Source: Glycine soja (taxonomy: Eukaryota; Streptophyta; Magnoliopsida; Fabales; Fabaceae). From it: a DNA stretch of 64,000 nt. The first letter of the stretch is position 1; each line of letters starts with the position of its first letter. The DNA lies in NCBI RefSeq assembly GCF_004193775.1, contig NC_041010.1:39235562-39299561 (forward strand), given 5' to 3'. The notes beneath the pieces were generated by a model that saw nothing but the letters and a program-made list of their open reading frames with translations, was not told where the DNA came from and did not search any database. Below, one piece after another: positions 58,695 through 64,000 of the stretch. The translations under genes were made by a program, and so were the position numbers.

Positions 58695-60025
58695 CTAAGC
58701 CTCGGTGGTAGGATACTCAAACACAATATCTTTGCCCGAAAGTTTCCTGTATACTGCAGCAAAAGTCTCCAATTTGTACTCGGTGTTGTTTCGCTCCTTG
58801 GGGTCCAAAAAGACCTATCCAGACAAGGACAACAATTTAAGAACGAGTATTCATTTTCTGATATTACATGCATATGCTCACATCAGCTTGGTTAACTAGA
58901 GATGTTTTATTTGAATCTCAGTGGCTGATTGAACAAAATAATACTATAAGAATAACTTCTAAAGTTTTTTGGCTAGAATCTTTACCTTCATAATCTTGGA
59001 ACCATCAATTTTATACCTAACACGCTTTCCAACAATCTCAGCAGGCAATACAATATCTTCCAGCATTGCCTCGTGTACAGCAGTGAGTGTTCGGGTGCGG
59101 GGACGCTGAACAGCAGAACCTTTCTTTGGTGGCCTCAATATCCTCCGGGTGGCAATCAGGATTACATCCTACACGTTTAAGGCTCCTTAATATAACAAAA
59201 TGAATCATCACGCATTAAAAAAAATACATGAATACTGGAAAAGGGAGACTATTTTCCCAAGGCTAATGTTATTTATGTCATTACTGCAACTGCACAACAA
59301 CTAGCTGAATTTCAACTTTGAAGATGACTAAAACACTTCCATGAAAAAATAAAAGCAACTAAAGACACCATGGAGATTAAAAGAGAATGAAAAGAATAGT
59401 TCAACAAGCATCCAAAACAAGGAGTAAAATAGTGAAGTAGCTGACATAGGAATGCAGAGAAACAGTCAGGCAAAAGAATATTGGAAAAAATGATAAAGAC
59501 AGCAAGAATAATTTCCAATCTAATGAATCCATATATAACTAAGGAACAAGGCTCTTCCTACCTTTCCACTAAACTTTTTCTCAAGTTCTCTCACAAGCCT
59601 GACATGAATCTTCCGGAATCCTTTCCTTAATCTGTAGGGGACATGGATAACCACAGCCTTGCGGTTCCCAGAAACATCAATTTGGCTGTAGATCATGAAA
59701 ACTGATAGTCAAGAGACAAGCAAAAATCTCATTATCTTCACACAAACAACCATTAAGGCACGTTCTTACACAGCTGAGTTTATGTATAAATCTTTCAGAT
59801 CACTTTTCAGCTCATTGTTGGTATTTTCCAGATCAAACAATGCCTGCAACAAATTTTTAACAAATTAATTGGTCATTGCACTTGAAAGTTGAAACTGATT
59901 AGCAGCTCCAAACCACATCAACAACAATAGTATAAAGAACCAAAATAAACCTGTCCGACTGATTCCTCAAATTCAGTTGGCTCAGCATCCTTATCCTTGT
60001 GGATTTTCTTCCTTGATGTGTACAT
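58695..60025 (-). CDS. RPS7: 40S ribosomal protein S7 (eS7)
   Basis: Five coding exons on -: 59951-60025 (ATG), 59770-59843, 59562-59685, 58986-59168 and 58695-58814 (TAG). They total 576 nt, exactly 191 residues plus stop, the usual plant eS7 length. The protein starts [20 protein letters not shown]. It contains [58 protein letters not shown] and [19 protein letters not shown], and ends [18 protein letters not shown]. Role: component of the cytosolic small ribosomal subunit, needed for 18S rRNA maturation. A 5' UTR intron is present: the acceptor is just upstream of the ATG (about 60034) and the donor is at about 60854, with a leader exon at about 60854-60935. Upstream lies a telo-box. No defect was seen. 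Confidence 0.95.
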
Positions 60026-60925
60026 CTTGACAACTGTAAACAAAGAACGGAATTAGGTGAATGCTGTTTTCAAAGTTGCATAAAATGAAAGTTCAATATG
60101 TAAACAGACAACAAGCACCAGCCCATCATGAAGTTTATATAGATTAATTGAAACTATATCAGATACCACACCGATACTAAAATAATGAAGAAACAAGTTG
60201 ATCACGTTGTCAAATTCCTAGTTACATCTCCCATCATTTTCATCAACAAACTGCCGAGATTACAGGACATATCCAGTATGAATAAACAAAATATTTTCAG
60301 CATTGTCAAGATAACAACAGCCCTGGTGACAACAACTTATACTTCTTCTTATCAGTGTCATTTACTGATTTTAAAATTCAAACACTAGTTTGAAAGTACA
60401 ATTATATGCTTATCCCATTTGATCAATACATAATGAGAGAAAGATGAACACCCATTTATGAATAAAACAATGCCAAAAACATAGTTACAACACCCAATAG
60501 TTACATTAAGCGTGACATAACAATTAAGCCTAACAATTAACCCAATAGTTAACGAGCACACATAAATAGAGTATTGTTATCACTGCCAGATAATGCTAAA
60601 GGTGCTACCTTGTCTCTGAATCTCATTCAAGGAAATACAAATAAATAAGAAAACCCTTTTTTCTAGAGCAAATTCCCTATAACCCCAACAAAACAAAGCA
60701 CGATCATCAATCGAATTTTCATGGCAGACATTGCGCAAATGAACAAATTTTGCAGAGAACCCAAAAATCAGAACTTTTGTTCCGTTTTCCTTTGATTTTG
60801 GTTAAGAAGTTGCAGAGTGACTCAAATCTTAAAAGGGTGTCAGAATCTTACCTCACCACAGAAAGATTATAGCCACCGAGAGTGCCGCTGCCAGAGTGAG
60901 TCCCTGTTCTGTTTTCGCGGCAGTG

Positions 60926-60934
60926 AAACCCTAA
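60926..60934 (-). promoter_or_regulatory. Telo-box of the RPS7 leader/promoter
   Basis: AAACCCTAA on + (TTAGGGTTT on -) at the 5' end of the RPS7 leader exon. Telo-boxes near the transcription start are a known hallmark of plant ribosomal protein genes and drive expression in dividing cells. Confidence 0.75.
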
Positions 60935-60935
60935 T

Positions 60936-63511
60936 GTGGGGATTAAATTGGGTTATAAAGATTAAATGAACGGCTAAGATTCGTTTGTTAAGTACACATG
61001 GACGGTTACGATTGCGTAACAGAGACTATGTATCCTGGCCGTTCGATTAACCAGTTTTTTAATATGTTTGATTAAGTTTATCTTTCTAACTTTTCTCCTC
61101 TTTAGACAAAACATTTAGAAGAAAATTCTTAATTTTTTTTTTTTGAAAATGTAGTTTTTAAAAATAAGCCTCGCATATTAGGGTGTATTTAATTATATTT
61201 TTAAAAATCTATTTTTAGTTTTTAAAATATTAAATAAGGTTTGAGAGATAATTTTATATTCAGATATCTAGATAAAAAAAACAAGAAGGACGGTGGTACC
61301 GGATACAGTAAAATGTGGAATTAAGAAAGGTTGAATAAGAGGAAATAGAAGAAAAATATGAAAAAAATATATCTCCTGATTCTGTTTTTTTTTTTTTACA
61401 CTTATTTTGGAAACAATTTTTTAAAACTTAATAGATTTTAAATAAGAAATTGATTGTTGTGTAGTACAAAATTGTTTTAGAAAATAATTTTCAAAATCCA
61501 AAAGTGACAGAGAATTAGTGCGTGTTTGGATACAATAAAAAAAATCAACGTTTCCAAAATTATGGTATCATATGAAATTTGTGAAGCAACAATTTGTTGT
61601 TGTGACTCTATTATGGGGTGGGGCATGATTTTTTTATCATGTTGTCACTCCAAACATGTACTTAAACGATTTTTTAAGTGGGTGCTTAGATACAAGTCCT
61701 GCAACAAAGACGTGCATAAAGGATGTGAAAATGTGAAGCATTTTTTCAAGCTTCTGAGCATATTCCATGCTTGACGTGGAAAGAGAAAATACTAATCAGC
61801 ATTTTAAAAAAAAAAAATTCAAACACATTTTAGTCTCCTTGTCGCTAATCCTAAACTAATTGACCCGAGAAAAAGAAATTAATCTTTTAATTTTAAAGGA
61901 TTTAAGCTAAAATTGACAAACAACTCTTATTTTAAACTTTGAAATAATTTTCAAATTTTATGTTATGAGCTTGTAAATAGTATCTCCTCTCAACTATACA
62001 ACTCATCATGTAAATACACTCATGACTCTCCACGTAAGAGAAAGACGACGTACTCAATCTTTACATTTATATGCTTATAAAGTAAGTAAAGTAATCACAA
62101 ATGTTGATGAGAAAATTAGTGTTGATAATATGTACACAACATGATAAATTATAAATATTTTGGTATATGATAAATGTTATGCGTATGTTGTATATTGAAA
62201 TTACATAGTAATTATTTTATTTTTTTATTTTTATTGTTTATTTTTATGTTAAAATAATAGGACTTAACTTTTTCTGAGGTTTCATTCCGAAGATGTTAAA
62301 GTTAATGATTTTAGAGTAATTTTTATTGTATTTTGTGTAGAGTTGTAGGAGAGATATGAAAGGAGGGGATTAATGAACAGAAGTATCGTGCTCAGCGAGT
62401 CAGAACCGCTCCGTCCAAACAAGTTGTTAGTACAAGAAGCCACATTAGAAGATGGCTGTCAAGAGCAAGCGTGCTAGGCTCGCATCCTGCGCTTAACACG
62501 TGACTACTTGACCCAGCTGAACATGAAGGCTCAGCTCGAGTGTCGCGTTAAGCGCACAAGAGAGTTTTGATTGCCCAATTAACAGGTGAAGCATATAAAA
62601 AGGTAATGAAACATTTTGTTTCCTTAAGCCCGAAAGAAACCAAGGAGCAGAGGAAAGCAAGCAGCCAGTGCAAGGAAAATCCATTTTCGGAGCTCTGGTT
62701 GATCCATTTCAATTTGTTTCTCTTCCATTTTCTTCCTTTTTATCCCACTTTTATATTTGTAAGTCTCTCATGACAATGAGAGGCTAAAAACCATCCGTTG
62801 TTGAGAACTCTACAAATCAAACTCTCTTTGATGTAATGATTCTAAACTTTGTTTTCGAAGTTCTGACCAATCCGTTTCAATCTATTTCTCTTCCATTTTC
62901 TCCCTTTTTATCCCACCTTTATATTTGTAAGTCTCTCATAATAATAAGAGACTAAAAACCACCCGTTGTTGGGAACTCTACAAACCAAACTCTTTTTAAT
63001 GTAATGATTCTAAACTATCTTTTAATATAATGTTGTTATTATTGTTTATCCTTGTGTTTATTCGCATATTTATGGTTTTCTCAACCTTTGTGTTTCTTGC
63101 TTTGTAGTTAATTCGTCTAGTTAATCAATGAACAAGATTTGATTTGAGTCACTAATTGCTTAATCGTTAGATATACAAGCATAGTATCTGTGAAATTCGA
63201 TACTCGATCCTACCATCTTATATTACTTGTGCAACTTGATAAGCTTGTCAAGGAGTCAACAGTATATCAGTTGAAATTATTTATTTTATCTTTTTAATGC
63301 TTAAAAGAAGTTCCCGTAAAAAAAATACTTAGGAAGTAAAGTCCGAGAAAGAAACATGTCCAAATGTATTATAAATTATAAAACAACTCTTCAATCTTTA
63401 CATTTATATTGATAGCTAAGCTATTGAATGATCGATTATCTAATAAGAAGCACTGCATATCATAAAAGAGATTGTGAGTGGTTCTAAAAAGATACTCTAA
63501 AATCTATATCA
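60936..63511. other. Intergenic region with low-copy repeats, no supported gene
   Basis: AT-rich to about 62330. It then turns to retroelement-like unique sequence (62380-62680, containing CTTAACACGTGACTACTTGA and GCGTTAAGCGCAC) and a tandem duplication. No coding domain was found. An LTR origin for 62380-63020 is possible but not shown. Confidence 0.5.
62684..63019. repeat. 168-bp tandem duplication
   Basis: Two adjacent copies (62684-62851 and 62852-63019) share TTTCTCTTCCATTTTCT, TTATATTTGTAAGTCTCTCA, GAACTCTACAAA and TGTAATGATTCTAAACT at constant offset. About ten substitutions separate them. Confidence 0.9.
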
Positions 63512-64000
63512 TCATCTTTGTATGTTCCTAAATTGCCACAATTCATCCATGTTCATAAAATAGGGTTCTGATATTTGGACATCAAACACTGGCAGTTCCA
63601 GATTCTCAGCAACCATTGTGGTTGTCAAGTTCAAGGCATCCATGTCATAGGAATTGTTATCTATGCTATAGCCATCATATGAACAGATGCCAAAGTCACA
63701 GTTATCTAAGGCCTGAAATTGACTAGTAGTGTGTCCCAAAGGCTGACTCATATATGGGATATTTGCTGATTCTGAAGAGGAAATGCATGAACCATTGTTG
63801 TGTTCAGATTCTGAGTTTTGGTCTTGCTGATTCAAATGATTGAGACCTCCCTGGCAAGTGATTTGTGTTGTTGGTGTTGTCCCAATCCCAAATGATGAAT
63901 AATGAGGAATAGTAACACCATCAAAAGGTAAAGGAATTGCTTGGTCTTGGATTGACATGGCTGAAGGAGATGATTCTTGTGCTTTATGAAGATATCTTGT
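63512..64000 (-). CDS. C-terminal part of an unrecognised Asn/Ser/Gln-rich protein, possibly a transcription factor
   Basis: Open on - from the window edge to a stop at 63512, so the start lies outside. About 162 residues are visible: TRYLHKAQESSPSAMSIQDQ at the edge, then a low-complexity polar stretch (QQDQNSESEHNNGSCISSS) and an acidic, aromatic tail (DNCDFGICSYDGYSIDNNSY, then PYFMNMDELWQFRNIQR). An acidic C-terminus with a final aromatic motif is typical of plant activators such as R2R3-MYB proteins, but no DNA-binding domain is in view. No defect is visible. Confidence 0.5.
   Translation of the reverse strand, partial: TRYLHKAQESSPSAMSIQDQAIPLPFDGVTIPHYSSFGIGTTPTTQITCQGGLNHLNQQDQNSESEHNNGSCISSSESANIPYMSQPLGHTTSQFQALDNCDFGICSYDGYSIDNNSYDMDALNLTTTMVAENLELPVFDVQISEPYFMNMDELWQFRNIQR

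Noticed and set aside
61526..61774. Cys-rich open frame
   Set aside because: No conserved Cys spacing, start context or homology that I can recognise.

Overview
The window is nuclear DNA of a flowering plant, most likely a legume and plausibly soybean or a close relative. It has intron-rich genes with GT-AG junctions, AT-rich spacers and (TA)n microsatellites. It also has plant-type L1, RTE and copia retroelements and plant-mobile-domain (PMD) elements. The species assignment is inference; no search was run. Junctions were read by eye, so individual exon ends may be off by a base or two.

Four intact or partial genes and two gene relics form the backbone. (1) 176-6150 (+) is the 3' part of a BRUTUS-like iron-sensing E3 ligase: hemerythrin, CHY, CTCHY, RING and zinc ribbon. 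Its last intron carries a 5'-truncated RTE LINE with a perfect 13-bp target duplication. (2) 24089-27362 (-) is a decayed C2-GRAM gene whose downstream side is full of transposons. (3) 36136-36876 (-) is a single-exon DUF1645-like gene. (4) 43610-49339 (-) is a complete 14-exon AMSH-type JAMM deubiquitinase, 520 codons in phase. (5) 57199-57960 (+) is the wreck of a cysteine-rich-receptor-like kinase. (6) 58695-60025 (-) is a complete 40S ribosomal protein S7 gene with a telo-box. The right edge (63512-64000, -) holds the C-terminal end of an unrecognised gene.

Mobile DNA fills much of the rest. Two related PMD elements lie in opposite orientation about 14 kb apart (10484-15412, gene on -; 29333-34143, gene on +). 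Each has a four-exon-type PMD gene broken by different lesions, short terminal hairpins, and subterminal arrays of a palindromic motif, ACGGATCA-NN-TGATCCGT. Neither shows a recognisable transposase. Each appears to carry unrelated sequence between the PMD gene and the 5' end. This is the least conventional system in the window. Between them lie a tandem copia relic sharing one LTR (16165-17554) and a near-full-length L1 (17658-23898) with a perfect 17-bp target duplication. Further right are a MULE-like element with ~250-bp inverted termini (50317-51336) and a copia element (51498-56091). The copia element contains a minus-strand TRIM retroelement and an odd duplication of its own RT region.
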